A stretch of 38,506 nucleotides of DNA from an uncultured Flavobacteriales bacterium (GTDB taxonomy: Bacteria; Bacteroidota; Bacteroidia; UBA10329): the NCBI GenBank assembly GCA_937900875.1, contig CALCGD010000226.1, positions 1 to 38,506 of the forward strand, in the 5' to 3' direction. The position numbers and the translations under genes were made by a program. Position 1 is the first letter of the stretch, and every line of letters begins with the position of its first letter. Below the pieces are notes generated by a model. It did no database searches, had not been told where the DNA came from, and saw nothing but the letters and a program-made list of their open reading frames with translations. Of this stretch, positions 9,418 to 19,408 are shown piece by piece.

Positions 9418-11936
9418 TAGAATTTCATTACAATTTTGGCGTTAATTCGTCTTGCCGTTAGGTAATTTGGAACTGCATATTGACGATTTGTGATGTCTGA
9501 TATCCACAAATAACTGAGGGTGTTGTTGGTGCCAAGGAGATTGAATACCTCGAAACTAATCCAGATAGATTTGAAATACTTAAGTGGGTTTTTAGGTCCG
9601 ACAAACTTCTTCTTTTCTCCGAGTAACATGTAAGAGAAACCGATATCTACGCGTCTGTATGGAGGTATGCGAAGCGTGTCTTTGTACCGCGTATTGTCTG
9701 GCGGACCAAACGGCATTCCGCTTCCAAATACAAGGTTCAAATGCATTTTTAACGATGGCAACTTAGGTACGTAGTCTTGGAAATACAGAGAGAAATTCAC
9801 GCGCTGATCGGTTGGTCTTGGAATAAAACCGGGAGATTGTTTAATACTGTCTGTTGCAACGTTGTTTTCGGTAAAACCATAAACAATTTGTTCCCCATCA
9901 GAATTGTAATAGTCGTAATAGAAATCATCCAAAATGTCTTCCTGAACAGTCATAACCGACACACTTGCCCAAGATTCGATTCCTTTTACAAACTCTCCGT
10001 TTACCTTCAAATCTAACCCAGTTGCGTAACCTCTAGAGTTGTTTTTGGCGTAATACCGAATTCTAACGTTGTCGATTTCATAGGTGACAAGGTCGTTGAG
10101 GTATTTATAATAAACTTCAGCCACTAACTTAAATGGTCGCCTCCAAGCTTTGAAGTTATAGTCCATGCCAATAACTGCGTGATAGGATTGCTGGGCGCGA
10201 AGGTCTTTGTTCAATTCTCCGTTCAAATCGCGCAGCTCACGGTAAAAGGGTGGCTGATAATACAGTCCACCTGAAGCTCGGAAGATCATATCAGTCTTTT
10301 CCCACTTTGGATCGAATGCGTAGTTGACTCTTGGCGTGGCAATAAACTGCTTGTTAACATCCCAAAAATGAAATCTTACTCCGGTGGTTAACGTGTGTTT
10401 CGAAGTGTCTGAAAACATCCAAGTGTTCTGAATAAACCCAGAAATTCTATTGCTATTTAAATTGATTGTGGTTTTTAAAACCTCAGAAACCTGCAATTCT
10501 CCGGAGTTCAGAGGAAGCGAAAAGCCTGAAGAATCAATCATCGCCCATTCGCTCAGTTTGTCCGTGATGGATTCGTATTGATATTTCACACCCCAATCGA
10601 GTACTCTGTGGCCGTTAAACCATTTACCAATGTGGCGAGCAGAAATAACATTTGCCGTGAGGTAGTTTCTTGCATGGTCTAAGAATGTGCCTATTCCTCT
10701 GTTAAAAGCTACTTCCCCTAAATCGTCTGAGCCAAAATTGTTCTCTAACTGGCCAAGGAAATACTGCCCTTGCACATCAAACGTTTCTGTTTCGTTAGAT
10801 CGAAAAGCCGAAGCAATAAGCTTCAACTTTAACTTAGGAGTTGGTCTGTATTCTGTTGTTAGGGCGCCTAACATGGTTTCGAATGTGTTTACTTCTTGCC
10901 CATCGAAATAAACGGTAAACCTTAACGCATCGCTAATTGTTCCAAAATCTGTTTCACGGTTTTCTGGTACAAACTGATAGCGGTTTTGTGCGTAATTAAA
11001 GAGTGCGCTTACACTCCATTTATCATCTATATCGAAGTTGAGTAATGCCTGGGCATCCATAAACCGCGGCCGATAAGCACCATCCGTATCTAAACTTCCA
11101 AGGATGTATTGGTTAGATCGATAACGAAATCCAGCGAGGTAGGAGAAACGATAATCCTTAGAAGATCCTTCTGCATGGAGCGACCCTCCAAGTAAACTCC
11201 CCGCCACGGTAGCTGCAAATTTTCGTGGACGCTTGTATTTTACGTCTAATACCGAAGACATTTTATCGCCATACTTGGCTTCAAACCCACCGGCAGAAAA
11301 ATTCAAACTCCCAACTAAATCCGGATTTACGAAACTCAATCCTTCTTGCTGCCCAGAACGAACTAAGAACGGACGGTAAATTTCAATGTCATTTACGTAA
11401 ACCAAATTCTCGTCATAATTACCACCTCTTACGTTGTACTGCGAACTCAATTCATTATTGGAACTCACGCCAGGATAGGTCTTCAATACAGCTTCAATCC
11501 CACCACCAGCGGACGGAATTTCTATAGCAATTCTAGGATCTACTCGAGACATGGTTGTAGCTCGGTTAGCCTGATCATTAACCACCGCTTCGGTCATCAA
11601 ATTTTCTCTGAGTTTGAGAATTCTATTGAGTGTCTTTGTTTGTCCCGCATTAAGAGTTACCTCAAACATCTGGGAATCATAATTGATATGGGAAAAGGAG
11701 ATTCTTACTTTAACGCCTGCAGGAATTGACAGGGAATAGTTACCTAAACTATCGGTAGAAGTACCACCTCCAATACCTACTGCAGCAACATTTGCAAGAA
11801 ATATTCCTTGGTCATTTTCATCTTTTAATGAGCCCTCTAATACGCCTGTAGACTGCGCAAAAATTTGGCTGCCGAAAGCAGTGATAAACACTAAAGTCAG
11901 CAGCTGCCATAGCCGTATTAATTTCGTTAAAGTCAA
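9417..11936 (-). CDS. TonB-dependent receptor with N-terminal carboxypeptidase-regulatory-like domain
   Basis: Signal peptide; STGVLEGSLKDENDQGIFLANVAAVGIGGGTSTDSLGNYSLSIPAG; plug SAGGGIEAVLKTYPGVSSNNELSSQYNVRGGNYDENLVYVNDIEIYRPF; long beta-barrel ending in aromatic residue (...KIVMKF). Confidence 0.9.
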   Translation of the reverse strand: MTLTKLIRLWQLLTLVFITAFGSQIFAQSTGVLEGSLKDENDQGIFLANVAAVGIGGGTSTDSLGNYSLSIPAGVKVRISFSHINYDSQMFEVTLNAGQTKTLNRILKLRENLMTEAVVNDQANRATTMSRVDPRIAIEIPSAGGGIEAVLKTYPGVSSNNELSSQYNVRGGNYDENLVYVNDIEIYRPFLVRSGQQEGLSFVNPDLVGSLNFSAGGFEAKYGDKMSSVLDVKYKRPRKFAATVAGSLLGGSLHAEGSSKDYRFSYLAGFRYRSNQYILGSLDTDGAYRPRFMDAQALLNFDIDDKWSVSALFNYAQNRYQFVPENRETDFGTISDALRFTVYFDGQEVNTFETMLGALTTEYRPTPKLKLKLIASAFRSNETETFDVQGQYFLGQLENNFGSDDLGEVAFNRGIGTFLDHARNYLTANVISARHIGKWFNGHRVLDWGVKYQYESITDKLSEWAMIDSSGFSLPLNSGELQVSEVLKTTINLNSNRISGFIQNTWMFSDTSKHTLTTGVRFHFWDVNKQFIATPRVNYAFDPKWEKTDMIFRASGGLYYQPPFYRELRDLNGELNKDLRAQQSYHAVIGMDYNFKAWRRPFKLVAEVYYKYLNDLVTYEIDNVRIRYYAKNNSRGYATGLDLKVNGEFVKGIESWASVSVMTVQEDILDDFYYDYYNSDGEQIVYGFTENNVATDSIKQSPGFIPRPTDQRVNFSLYFQDYVPKLPSLKMHLNLVFGSGMPFGPPDNTRYKDTLRIPPYRRVDIGFSYMLLGEKKKFVGPKNPLKYFKSIWISFEVFNLLGTNNTLSYLWISDITNRQYAVPNYLTARRINAKIVMKF

Positions 11937-11942
11937 AGGAGG

Positions 11943-12596
11943 TTAGCGTTTTTTCTTCCGTTTGAAATCACCATTCTTCCATGCCTTAATAAACTTGGCC
12001 CAAGCAATTGGGTTAAGCAAGTTGTTTGGAGGAAGTTGCCCTGCATAATAAAGCTGATTTGCATGACTACGCATGGCAATCTTATAGCTTTCGCTACCGT
12101 CTGCCTGCATATTTTCCATTCGCTCTTTCATGTCAGCTCTAGCTAGGTTTCTCTCAGCACGCTGTTTGTCATCTTCAGGCAATTGCAAGTCTAAAAACGC
12201 TTGTCTGAATTGCTCTTTGGTTGGCCACGGGTAAATAACGGCCGGCTGTAGCATAATGGTATCTACATCCATCATTTGGATAAGCGAGTAATTCTTGCTG
12301 TTTAGAGAATCTGGAATAACAAAGTAGGCATCTTTAAAACCCACGTAAGAAAATTGAATGGTATCACCTCGCTCGGCTACAAACGAATAGTACCCGAAAT
12401 AGTCAGACATAGTACCTCTATTGGAGCCTTTAATAAGCACACTCGCAAACGGAACTGCCTCTAGATTTTCTTGCGTAAGAAGCACTCCAGAAAATTGCAG
12501 TAGGCTGTCATTTTTAGTCTGGCCAAACACATTTGTAGCGGCTAGGCTCGAAAAAAGCATTATCCCAAAGGCGAGGAACTTAAAAAACTTGGTCAT
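11943..12596 (-). CDS. Carboxypeptidase-like regulatory domain protein
   Basis: Signal peptide; FSGVLLTQENLEAVPFASVLIKGSNRGTMSDYFGYYSFVAERGDTIQFSYVGFKDA matches CarboxypepD_reg-like; basic C-terminus. Confidence 0.8.
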   Translation of the reverse strand: MTKFFKFLAFGIMLFSSLAATNVFGQTKNDSLLQFSGVLLTQENLEAVPFASVLIKGSNRGTMSDYFGYYSFVAERGDTIQFSYVGFKDAYFVIPDSLNSKNYSLIQMMDVDTIMLQPAVIYPWPTKEQFRQAFLDLQLPEDDKQRAERNLARADMKERMENMQADGSESYKIAMRSHANQLYYAGQLPPNNLLNPIAWAKFIKAWKNGDFKRKKKR

Positions 12597-12635
12597 GTTA
12601 TTAGTTGTTGGCTCGGTAACGGATAGGTTGTAAAA

Positions 12636-13166
12636 CTATTGCACGATAAATTTTTCCATTTCTTCAATAATGCTGAAAATCATTTCATCATTCTCTGGTG
12701 TGTCCGATTCTGACAGAAAAGCTTGAAGGCGGAGTATCTCGTTTTCCAACATTTCTTGATCGGAAATAGTTTCCCAGTTTTCAATGATGGTCAGCACTTC
12801 CAGGCACTCCATGTAGCTGCCAGTAGAAGCAACAGTGATTAAATCTGGAAGCCGATGACTGATGTCCATACCAGACTGCCAACACGCAGAAAGCATTATT
12901 ACACGTATATCGATAAAAGCAGGGTTAGTCAATTCATTCACGATTGCCTCAACGCCACTAACCTCTTTTAAATCGAACAAAAGTTGAGAAATAGCACTCT
13001 CAACTCCAACTTCAGAAGTCTCTGTTAATACGGTAAGAAGTTCTGGAATGAAGGAGGCATCACCCCCTTTTTTTACTTTTTCAATCGCCTTCAAGGCTAT
13101 GGCCTCATCGTTGCTTTTGAGGCTCTTACTTACCTCTGGTCTATCTTTCTTTGAAATCTTCGCCAT
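12636..13166 (-). CDS. HEAT-repeat-like protein of unknown function
   Basis: 176 aa; alpha-helical repeats (EAIALKAIEKVKKGGDASFIPELLTVLTETSEVGVESAISQLLFDL...). Confidence 0.65.
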   Translation of the reverse strand: MAKISKKDRPEVSKSLKSNDEAIALKAIEKVKKGGDASFIPELLTVLTETSEVGVESAISQLLFDLKEVSGVEAIVNELTNPAFIDIRVIMLSACWQSGMDISHRLPDLITVASTGSYMECLEVLTIIENWETISDQEMLENEILRLQAFLSESDTPENDEMIFSIIEEMEKFIVQ

Positions 13167-13177
13167 GTTTCGGGGCG

Positions 13178-13185
13178 CGAAGGTA
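13178..13185 (-). promoter_or_regulatory. candidate -7 element TACCTTCG for the HEAT-like gene
   Basis: Minus strand TACCTTCG (TAnnTTCG), 11 nt upstream of the ATG at 13166. Confidence 0.4.
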
Positions 13186-13191
13186 GGTGAT

Positions 13192-13860
13192 TTAACCTCG
13201 ATTTCCGAAGATAGAACTGCCTATTCTGACCATGGTACTTCCTTCGGTAATTGCCAGTTTGTAATCGCCAGACATTCCCATGGATATTTCTTTGAAGGAT
13301 GAATTTTTCGGGAAAAAGTCACGCTTCAGTCCATCAAAAATATCCTTGAGCGTTCTAAACTCATCTCTCACTTGAGTTTCGTTATCGGTAAATGTGGCCA
13401 TTCCCATTACCCCAATAACTTCAACATTACTGTATGATTCATACTCTTTTGAACTCAATAGTTCAATCGCTTCTTTCTTATTAAAACCAAATTTCGATTC
13501 TTCTTCTGCAATATGAAATTGGAGTAAAACTCTAATTGTGCGGTTGTTTTTTGCGGCTTCCTTGTTGATTTCGGTAAGCAATTTTGGCTTATCGATAGCA
13601 TGAATTAGCGATACAAATGGGGCAATGTACTTGACCTTGTTGCTCTGCAAATGCCCAATCATGTGCCATTGAATATCGCTGGGTAAAGACTCCGCTTTAG
13701 CCACCAATTCTTGAATTCTGTTTTCTCCAAAAACGCGTTGCCCCGTTTCGTAAGCCTCTTCTATGGCGCTATTCAATTGCGTTTTTGAAACTGCAACAAG
13801 CAGCACGTTAGCTGGTAATTGTTCTCGTATTGAGAGAAGATTTTGAGAAATACTTTTCAT
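13192..13860 (-). CDS. YggS/PLPBP family pyridoxal phosphate-dependent protein
   Basis: LLVAVSKTQ, AYETGQRVFGENRIQELVAKAE, IQWHMIGHLQSNKVKYIAPFVSLIHAID, LQFHIAEEESKFGF, MGMSGDYKLAITEGSTMVRIGSSIFGNRG. Listed ORF starts at 13881; MKSIS start at 13860 preferred. Confidence 0.95.
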   Translation of the reverse strand: MKSISQNLLSIREQLPANVLLVAVSKTQLNSAIEEAYETGQRVFGENRIQELVAKAESLPSDIQWHMIGHLQSNKVKYIAPFVSLIHAIDKPKLLTEINKEAAKNNRTIRVLLQFHIAEEESKFGFNKKEAIELLSSKEYESYSNVEVIGVMGMATFTDNETQVRDEFRTLKDIFDGLKRDFFPKNSSFKEISMGMSGDYKLAITEGSTMVRIGSSIFGNRG

Positions 13861-13907
13861 TTCAGTCACAATATTAAACATGTAATGGAATAACCCTTTA
13901 GGATGGA

Positions 13908-13915
13908 TAATTTTG
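13908..13915 (+). promoter_or_regulatory. candidate -7 element TAATTTTG upstream of the alpha/beta hydrolase
   Basis: TAnnTTTG match ending 4 nt before the ATG at 13920. Confidence 0.35.
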
Positions 13916-13919
13916 GGTT

Positions 13920-14768
13920 ATGAGCATTCTTAAGGAAATGGAGAAGCACGGAGCATATGCGCAGCTCTCTGATGGAAAAGTAAGGTACGAATTAGGCGGC
14001 CCGGAAACAGGAGAGAAAGTGGTTCTAATTCATGGGTTAATTGGTCATATGCATGTATGGGATTATCAATTCTCGTATTTGGTTGAAAAAGGCTTTCGGG
14101 TGCTACGATTTGACCTTTATGGCCGTGGTTTTTCAGATAGAGTGAAGGGAGAGCACGGTTCTGAATTGTTCATGTCTCAATTAAAAGACCTTCTCAGTTT
14201 TGTAAAGTTTGATACTGCCTTCCATTTGATAGGACTTTCGATGGGAGGAGCTATAAGTACGCGATATACCAGCCATCATCCTGAGTTAGTGAAATCACTT
14301 TTTCTCGTTGATTGCTACGGAATTCCAACTCCTAACGATCCTGGAATTAGAGTAGTTCAAGCAAGAGGAATAGGCGAGGCTTTGATTGGAACTTTTGGTG
14401 GCCAAATATTAAAACGAGCGCCAATTAAGGGCGTCTTTGACAAGAAAAAGCACAAAGGGTTTGCTAAATGGTTCTCTGCGCCAATGGCAATAAGTGGCTC
14501 TAAACGGGCGCTTTTAAGCACGCTTCGAAATTTCATGTTGGAGAATCACGTTCCACATTATGAACGAATTAATCAACTCGAGTTACCCAAAATGATCCTG
14601 TGGGGTCGAGAGGATAAAGTGTTGCCATTTCATTACGGAGAGCAAATTCACGCACTTGTTCCTTCCGCAAGATTTGAGGTGTTTGAAAAATGCGGTCATG
14701 TTCCGCAATTTGAAGAGCCGGAAAAATTTAATGAGCTGACTTTTTCATTCATCAACCAGCATTCGTAA
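13920..14768 (+). CDS. alpha/beta hydrolase
   Basis: VVLIHGLIGHMHVW, DLYGRGFSDR, HLIGLSMGGAIS nucleophile elbow, WGREDKVLPF, KCGHVPQFEEPEKF. Confidence 0.92.
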   Translation: MSILKEMEKHGAYAQLSDGKVRYELGGPETGEKVVLIHGLIGHMHVWDYQFSYLVEKGFRVLRFDLYGRGFSDRVKGEHGSELFMSQLKDLLSFVKFDTAFHLIGLSMGGAISTRYTSHHPELVKSLFLVDCYGIPTPNDPGIRVVQARGIGEALIGTFGGQILKRAPIKGVFDKKKHKGFAKWFSAPMAISGSKRALLSTLRNFMLENHVPHYERINQLELPKMILWGREDKVLPFHYGEQIHALVPSARFEVFEKCGHVPQFEEPEKFNELTFSFINQHS

Positions 14769-15871
14769 TGCGTTTCATTTTAGCACTTCTTTTATTTGCA
14801 ACTATTAATTCTACCGCTCAAAAACCTGAAAATTTTGTTGAACTTATTAAACTGCCAGAAGGATTTAAAATCGAACTTTTTGCTGCAGAGATTGAGAATG
14901 CTCGGTCTCTAGCTCAAGGTCCTGAAGGAATAATATTTGTTGGAAGTAGAGGAGAGGGAAACGTATATGCCGTTGTAGATAAAGACGGTGATTGGAAGGC
15001 GGATACCACCTATGTTCTAGCATCTGGATTAAACATGCCAAATGGCGTGGCTTACAAAAATGGAAACCTATACATAGCGGAGGTTAGTAGGGTTTCTGTA
15101 ATGCGCGATGTTTGCAACGACCTTAGGGTGCCTCCAGAAATGGAGACAATCAGAGATGATTTTCCAACTGACAAGCATCACGGTTGGAAATACATTGCGT
15201 TCGGGCCGGACGGTAAACTGTACGTGCCTGTTGGCGCTCCCTGCAACATTTGCCTCAAAGAGGACGAGCGTTACGCTTCAATTATGCGAATGAATGAAGA
15301 CGGATCAGAATTGGAAGTTTATGCTTCTGGTATCCGTAACTCCGTTGGTTTCGATTGGCATCCAACATCAAAAGATCTTTGGTTTACCGACAACGGCCGA
15401 GATTGGTTAGGTGATACGAAGCCTAATGATGAATTGAATCATGCTCCCGAAAAAGGTTTGCATTTTGGTTATCCATTTTGCCACGCAGGGGAGTACCTCG
15501 ACCCAAAATTTGGGGATGGAAAGAATTGCACTGAGTACGTTTCTCCTGCCCAGCAGCTTGGCGCACATGTGGCGTCTTTAGGTATCACGTTTATCGAGCA
15601 GAATATTTTCCCTGCCGAATACCAGCGTTCTATTTTCATTGCCGAACACGGTTCTTGGAATAAAACTATTCCTGATGGGTACAGAATTACAAGGGTCGAA
15701 TTGGATGGAGATAAGGCAATTAAGTACGAGGTTTTTGCAGAGGGTTGGTTGAGCGGTGCAGAAAGGTTTGGTAGACCAGTGGATATTCTTGAAATGGCCG
15801 ATGGAAGTTTATTGGTGTCAGATGATCACGCCAATTGTATTTACCGCATCAGCTTTTCGCAAGATCGTTAA
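14768..15871 (+). CDS. PQQ-dependent sugar dehydrogenase / L-sorbosone dehydrogenase-like beta-propeller
   Basis: LPEGFKIELFAAEIENARSLAQGPEGIIFVGSRGEGNVYAVVD, DFPTDKHHGWKYIAFGPDGKLYVPVGAPCNIC, ASGIRNSVGFDWHPTSKDLWFTDNGRDWLGD. Confidence 0.88.
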   Translation: MRFILALLLFATINSTAQKPENFVELIKLPEGFKIELFAAEIENARSLAQGPEGIIFVGSRGEGNVYAVVDKDGDWKADTTYVLASGLNMPNGVAYKNGNLYIAEVSRVSVMRDVCNDLRVPPEMETIRDDFPTDKHHGWKYIAFGPDGKLYVPVGAPCNICLKEDERYASIMRMNEDGSELEVYASGIRNSVGFDWHPTSKDLWFTDNGRDWLGDTKPNDELNHAPEKGLHFGYPFCHAGEYLDPKFGDGKNCTEYVSPAQQLGAHVASLGITFIEQNIFPAEYQRSIFIAEHGSWNKTIPDGYRITRVELDGDKAIKYEVFAEGWLSGAERFGRPVDILEMADGSLLVSDDHANCIYRISFSQDR

Positions 15872-15896
15872 CTTCACTCCAACCAAACCAAACCCA

Positions 15897-17714
15897 ATGA
15901 AAAATCTAATTACCTTTTTTGGGGTGATGCTGTTTTTTGCATCATCCGTATTCGCACAAACCAGTGGCGGTCCAGATGCCTTCGGCTATACTTGGAAAGA
16001 CAGTAATGATCCCAATGGCCCAAATTATAGCTGGCTAAATATTCAGGATGTAGGCGTTCAGGTCACTGGGCTTACTGATGATAATGCCACAACCGTTATT
16101 CCGATGGGCATGGATTTTCATTTCTATTGGTACGATGTAAATGAACTCGTAATAGGATCTAATGGCTGGGTGAGTTTTGATCAAGTGTCGAATATTGCCC
16201 ATTGCTTTCCCACCATTCCGGCCCCTGGTGGGGCTAGCGATAACTATTTAGCCCCACTTATGACAGACTTAATCATGAATGCTGCGGGCACCAATGCATC
16301 TGTATACTACTGGCACGATAGCAGCAATGACAGATTCGTAATATCTTATTTAGATGTGCCTTGGTGGCAGCAAGCCGCTCCAGGATATATTGGCGAAAAC
16401 ACTTTTCAAATCATCTTATCAAATCAAGATTCAAGTATCACTTTCCAGTACAAAGATTTAGATCAAGCTGCCTTGCTAGATAATGTTGGGTGCGCTGCTG
16501 ATTTAATTATCGGAATGGAGAATATTACGGGAAACATTGGCCTTGGTTTGGGCCAGTTTACAGAAGTAGTTCCGAATGATTTGTACGCGGTTAAGTTTTA
16601 CGCTCCACAAGTGGCGTTGATTAGCATTCCAGATATAACTCCATTATGGAATGAGAACACTGATAATAAGGCCGTGTTTATTCAAAGCAATCTCGACTAC
16701 AACATTTCATCCACTGTTAAAAATGTAGGGAATGCGGATGTAACAACCGCCATTACAGTGAGCACGGAATTAGAAAATCTAGCGCTCGTTTCAGCATACA
16801 CAAGTACCGACAATCTTTCTGGATTAACGGCTGGGGCCTCAGCAGCAGTCAACTATACGCAACCAGTTAATTTAAGTCCAGGTCAGTATTATTTTAATGT
16901 GCAAACGTCCAATGGTTCTGACATTAACCCCGGAAACAACATGCGGGTAACGGAGATTAATTCGGTTGATGTAACCGCACCAGATGTGGTTTTGAGTTAC
17001 GCTAGCCAGAACATACCAGACGGAAATGTCGGTTGGACAGGAGGTGGAGGCATGGCCATATATGTTGAGCCGCCAGTTTACCCAGCTACGCTCACCGCTG
17101 TAGATATTTTTGTGGCCTCAGGATTAAATGGGGCGGATGCCTTTATTGTTCAAGTGCTGGATACCGATGGACCAAATGGTTTGCCAGGCACGATATTGGC
17201 GCAAGTAGATGTTTCCGCACTAAGCTATACTCCAGATGCCTGGGTAAATGTTCCTTTGCCTTTGGCTGAAACAGTTTCTTCAGGAGGCGTTTATCTTGGT
17301 TTTATCCACACGGCTGATGGCGTTTTCTTAGGTACAGAAACTGCAGCCGCAGGTCCAATTTCTAGGAGGAGCTATGAGTTTGTAGGCGGGTCTTGGGCAG
17401 CATACCGAGAGAACACCAATGTTGATTTACTGATTAATGGACATTTCAGCTTTTTAAGCGTGGGTGTACAAGAAGCTAATCCGATAGCTGGGTTCAACAT
17501 TTATCCAAACCCGAACAATGGAGTTTTCTTTATTGAAGCGGCCCTTGATGAAGCTAGTATTCAGGTGTTCGATGTATTAGGAAAAGAGATTTTGGCAACT
17601 ATTACAAAGACAAATACCGGTGCAAGCATTTCAATTGAAGCGCAACCAGGTAGTTACTTAGTTCAGATTGTTAATGCGTCTGGTGTTAGAACACAACGAA
17701 TTTCACTGTACTAA
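15897..17714 (+). CDS. Secreted protein with T9SS type A sorting domain
   Basis: Signal peptide MKNLITFFGVMLFFASSVFAQ (start 15897 preferred over ORF start 15756, which overlaps the upstream gene); CARDB-like region; C-terminal FNIYPNPNNGVFFIEAALDEASIQVFDVLGKEI...GSYLVQIVNASGVRTQRISLY. Confidence 0.88.
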   Translation: MKNLITFFGVMLFFASSVFAQTSGGPDAFGYTWKDSNDPNGPNYSWLNIQDVGVQVTGLTDDNATTVIPMGMDFHFYWYDVNELVIGSNGWVSFDQVSNIAHCFPTIPAPGGASDNYLAPLMTDLIMNAAGTNASVYYWHDSSNDRFVISYLDVPWWQQAAPGYIGENTFQIILSNQDSSITFQYKDLDQAALLDNVGCAADLIIGMENITGNIGLGLGQFTEVVPNDLYAVKFYAPQVALISIPDITPLWNENTDNKAVFIQSNLDYNISSTVKNVGNADVTTAITVSTELENLALVSAYTSTDNLSGLTAGASAAVNYTQPVNLSPGQYYFNVQTSNGSDINPGNNMRVTEINSVDVTAPDVVLSYASQNIPDGNVGWTGGGGMAIYVEPPVYPATLTAVDIFVASGLNGADAFIVQVLDTDGPNGLPGTILAQVDVSALSYTPDAWVNVPLPLAETVSSGGVYLGFIHTADGVFLGTETAAAGPISRRSYEFVGGSWAAYRENTNVDLLINGHFSFLSVGVQEANPIAGFNIYPNPNNGVFFIEAALDEASIQVFDVLGKEILATITKTNTGASISIEAQPGSYLVQIVNASGVRTQRISLY

Positions 17715-17734
17715 ATAAAGTAAAATTCACATTG

Positions 17735-17766
17735 AAAGGCCTGCAGTTAAAGCAGGCCTTTTTTAT
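17735..17766 (+). terminator. Intrinsic terminator
   Basis: AAAGGCCTGC-AGTTAAA-GCAGGCCTTT perfect 10-bp stem (17735-17744 / 17752-17761) followed by T run. Confidence 0.9.
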
Positions 17767-17771
17767 TTTCG
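17764..17771 (+). promoter_or_regulatory. candidate -7 element TATTTTCG upstream of the holin-family gene
   Basis: TAnnTTCG just after the terminator, 34 nt before the ATG at 17806. Confidence 0.35.
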
Positions 17772-17805
17772 CGAACAAAATGCAGTATTAAAACATTTTA
17801 GTGAG

Positions 17806-18156
17806 ATGAACATATTTTTCAAAATCATAATATCGTCACTGGCAGTTTTTCTAACTGCCGAAATTCTTCCTGAGGTTGAGGTGACGAATTACATTGCTGC
17901 CATTTGGGTGGCATTGGTTTTAGCGCTGCTAAACGGATTGCTAAAACCAATACTTGTATTACTGACAATACCCGTTACCATTCTGTCACTCGGCTTATTC
18001 CTGCTTGTGATTAATGCCGCAATTATACTCCTAGCAGATAGAATGGTTGATGGTTTTACGGTTGGTGGCTTCTGGTATGCACTACTATTCAGCTTAGTCT
18101 TGTCGGTTATCACATCTCTTTTAGAAACCCTTGGTAAAAAGTCTAAAAAGGATTGA
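17806..18156 (+). CDS. Phage holin family 4-like small membrane protein (chromosomal)
   Basis: 116 aa with several TM helices; LLNGLLKPILVLLTIPVTILSLGLFLLVINAAIILLADRMVDGFTVGGFWYALLFSLVLS. Confidence 0.85.
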   Translation: MNIFFKIIISSLAVFLTAEILPEVEVTNYIAAIWVALVLALLNGLLKPILVLLTIPVTILSLGLFLLVINAAIILLADRMVDGFTVGGFWYALLFSLVLSVITSLLETLGKKSKKD

Positions 18157-18641
18157 GCAAGGTTAGTAAGTACGTCAAAGGGCTTTGCCTACAACCCCAT
18201 CCCGAAGGAGGTTTTTATTCGGAAACCTATCGTTCGGTCGAGACTCTAACTGTTTCAGATGTTGGAGAGAGAAGCTTCTCTACAGGAATATACTTCCTTC
18301 TCACCAAGGATAATTTTTCTGCTTTTCATAGAATTAGGAGTGACGAAATGTGGCATTTCTATGATGGAGATGGACTTGTTATCCACGAGATCGACCACGC
18401 TGGAAAGCACATAAAACATCATCTTGGGTTGAATTTAGAATCAGGACAAAAACCTCAGCTAGTGATTCCTGCAAATAGTTGGTTTGCGTCAGAAGTAGTT
18501 GATAGTGGAGAATGGTGTTTGGTAGGCTGTACGGTATCTCCGGGCTTCGATTTTGCTGATTTTGAATTAGCTGATCGCGATGAGCTTTTGAAAATTTATC
18601 CTCATCATGCGTCAGTAATTACTTCGCTAACTAGAACCTAA
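18153..18641 (+). CDS. Cupin family protein (Cupin_5/DUF985-like)
   Basis: LCLQPHPEGGFYSETYRS, STGIYFLLTKDNFSAFHRIRSDEMWHFYDGDGLVIHEI, WCLVGCTVSPGFDFADFEL; TTG start in TTGA overlap with upstream stop. Confidence 0.88.
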   Translation: MSKVSKYVKGLCLQPHPEGGFYSETYRSVETLTVSDVGERSFSTGIYFLLTKDNFSAFHRIRSDEMWHFYDGDGLVIHEIDHAGKHIKHHLGLNLESGQKPQLVIPANSWFASEVVDSGEWCLVGCTVSPGFDFADFELADRDELLKIYPHHASVITSLTRT

Positions 18642-18644
18642 ACT

Positions 18645-18652
18645 TATCTTCG
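18645..18652 (+). promoter_or_regulatory. candidate -7 element TATCTTCG upstream of DnaJ/TerB gene
   Basis: TAnnTTCG, 6 nt before the ATG at 18659. Confidence 0.35.
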
Positions 18653-18658
18653 CACGCA

Positions 18659-19408
18659 ATGGCTAAGTATGCAAAATGGCTTGGAGGAACATTTGGTTGG
18701 GCGTTTGGTGGCCCCATAGGCGCGCTATTAGGTTTTGCCCTCGGTACTCTTTATGATAAAGCGGGAAGTGATGTGTTGGAGTGGGGTGAACCAAGGATAG
18801 ACTCAGGACGCCAAACTCGAACCACAACTGGAGATTTCGAAGCTTCACTGCTCATCCTCACGGCAGCAGTAATGAAGGCCGACAATGCCGTAAAGAAATC
18901 TGAGCTTGAATTTGTAAAGCAGTTTTTGAACGGCCAATTTGGCCCTGAAAAAGCAGGTCAGCAACTTCTTTTACTCCGAGAAATTCTTAAAAACCCAATT
19001 GAAATTAGACAGGTGAGCATGCAGATTCGGTCGTTTATGGACCATGCTTCACGTTTACAGCTAATGCATTACTTGTTTCAGTTGGCAAATGCAGACAAGG
19101 AAATACATGGCAGCGAGTTAGATATGCTTACGCGAATTGCCTCTTATATGGGCATTAGCAAGAAAGACTTTATGTCTATTAAGGCCATGTTTTTGGTTCA
19201 AAACGATGCAAGTGTTTATACCATTTTAGAAATTTCGCAAAGTGCTACAGACGATGAAGTGAAGAAAGCATATCGTAAAATGGCAGTAAAATATCATCCA
19301 GATAAGGTAAGTCACTTAGGTGCGGAGCACCAAAATGCCGCAAAGGAAAAATTCCAAGCATTAACGGAAGCTTACGAAAGAATTAAGAAGGAACGCAGGA
19401 TAAAGTAA
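18659..19408 (+). CDS. DjlA-like co-chaperone: TerB-like plus C-terminal J domain
   Basis: Gly-rich N-terminal segment, TerB-like helices, J domain YTILEISQSATDDEVKKAYRKMAVKYHPDKVSHLG. Confidence 0.9.
   Translation: MAKYAKWLGGTFGWAFGGPIGALLGFALGTLYDKAGSDVLEWGEPRIDSGRQTRTTTGDFEASLLILTAAVMKADNAVKKSELEFVKQFLNGQFGPEKAGQQLLLLREILKNPIEIRQVSMQIRSFMDHASRLQLMHYLFQLANADKEIHGSELDMLTRIASYMGISKKDFMSIKAMFLVQNDASVYTILEISQSATDDEVKKAYRKMAVKYHPDKVSHLGAEHQNAAKEKFQALTEAYERIKKERRIK

Noticed and set aside
17806-18156. Possible prophage (holin family protein)
   Set aside because: No other phage gene nearby; this family is common in bacterial chromosomes and the neighbours are housekeeping-type genes.
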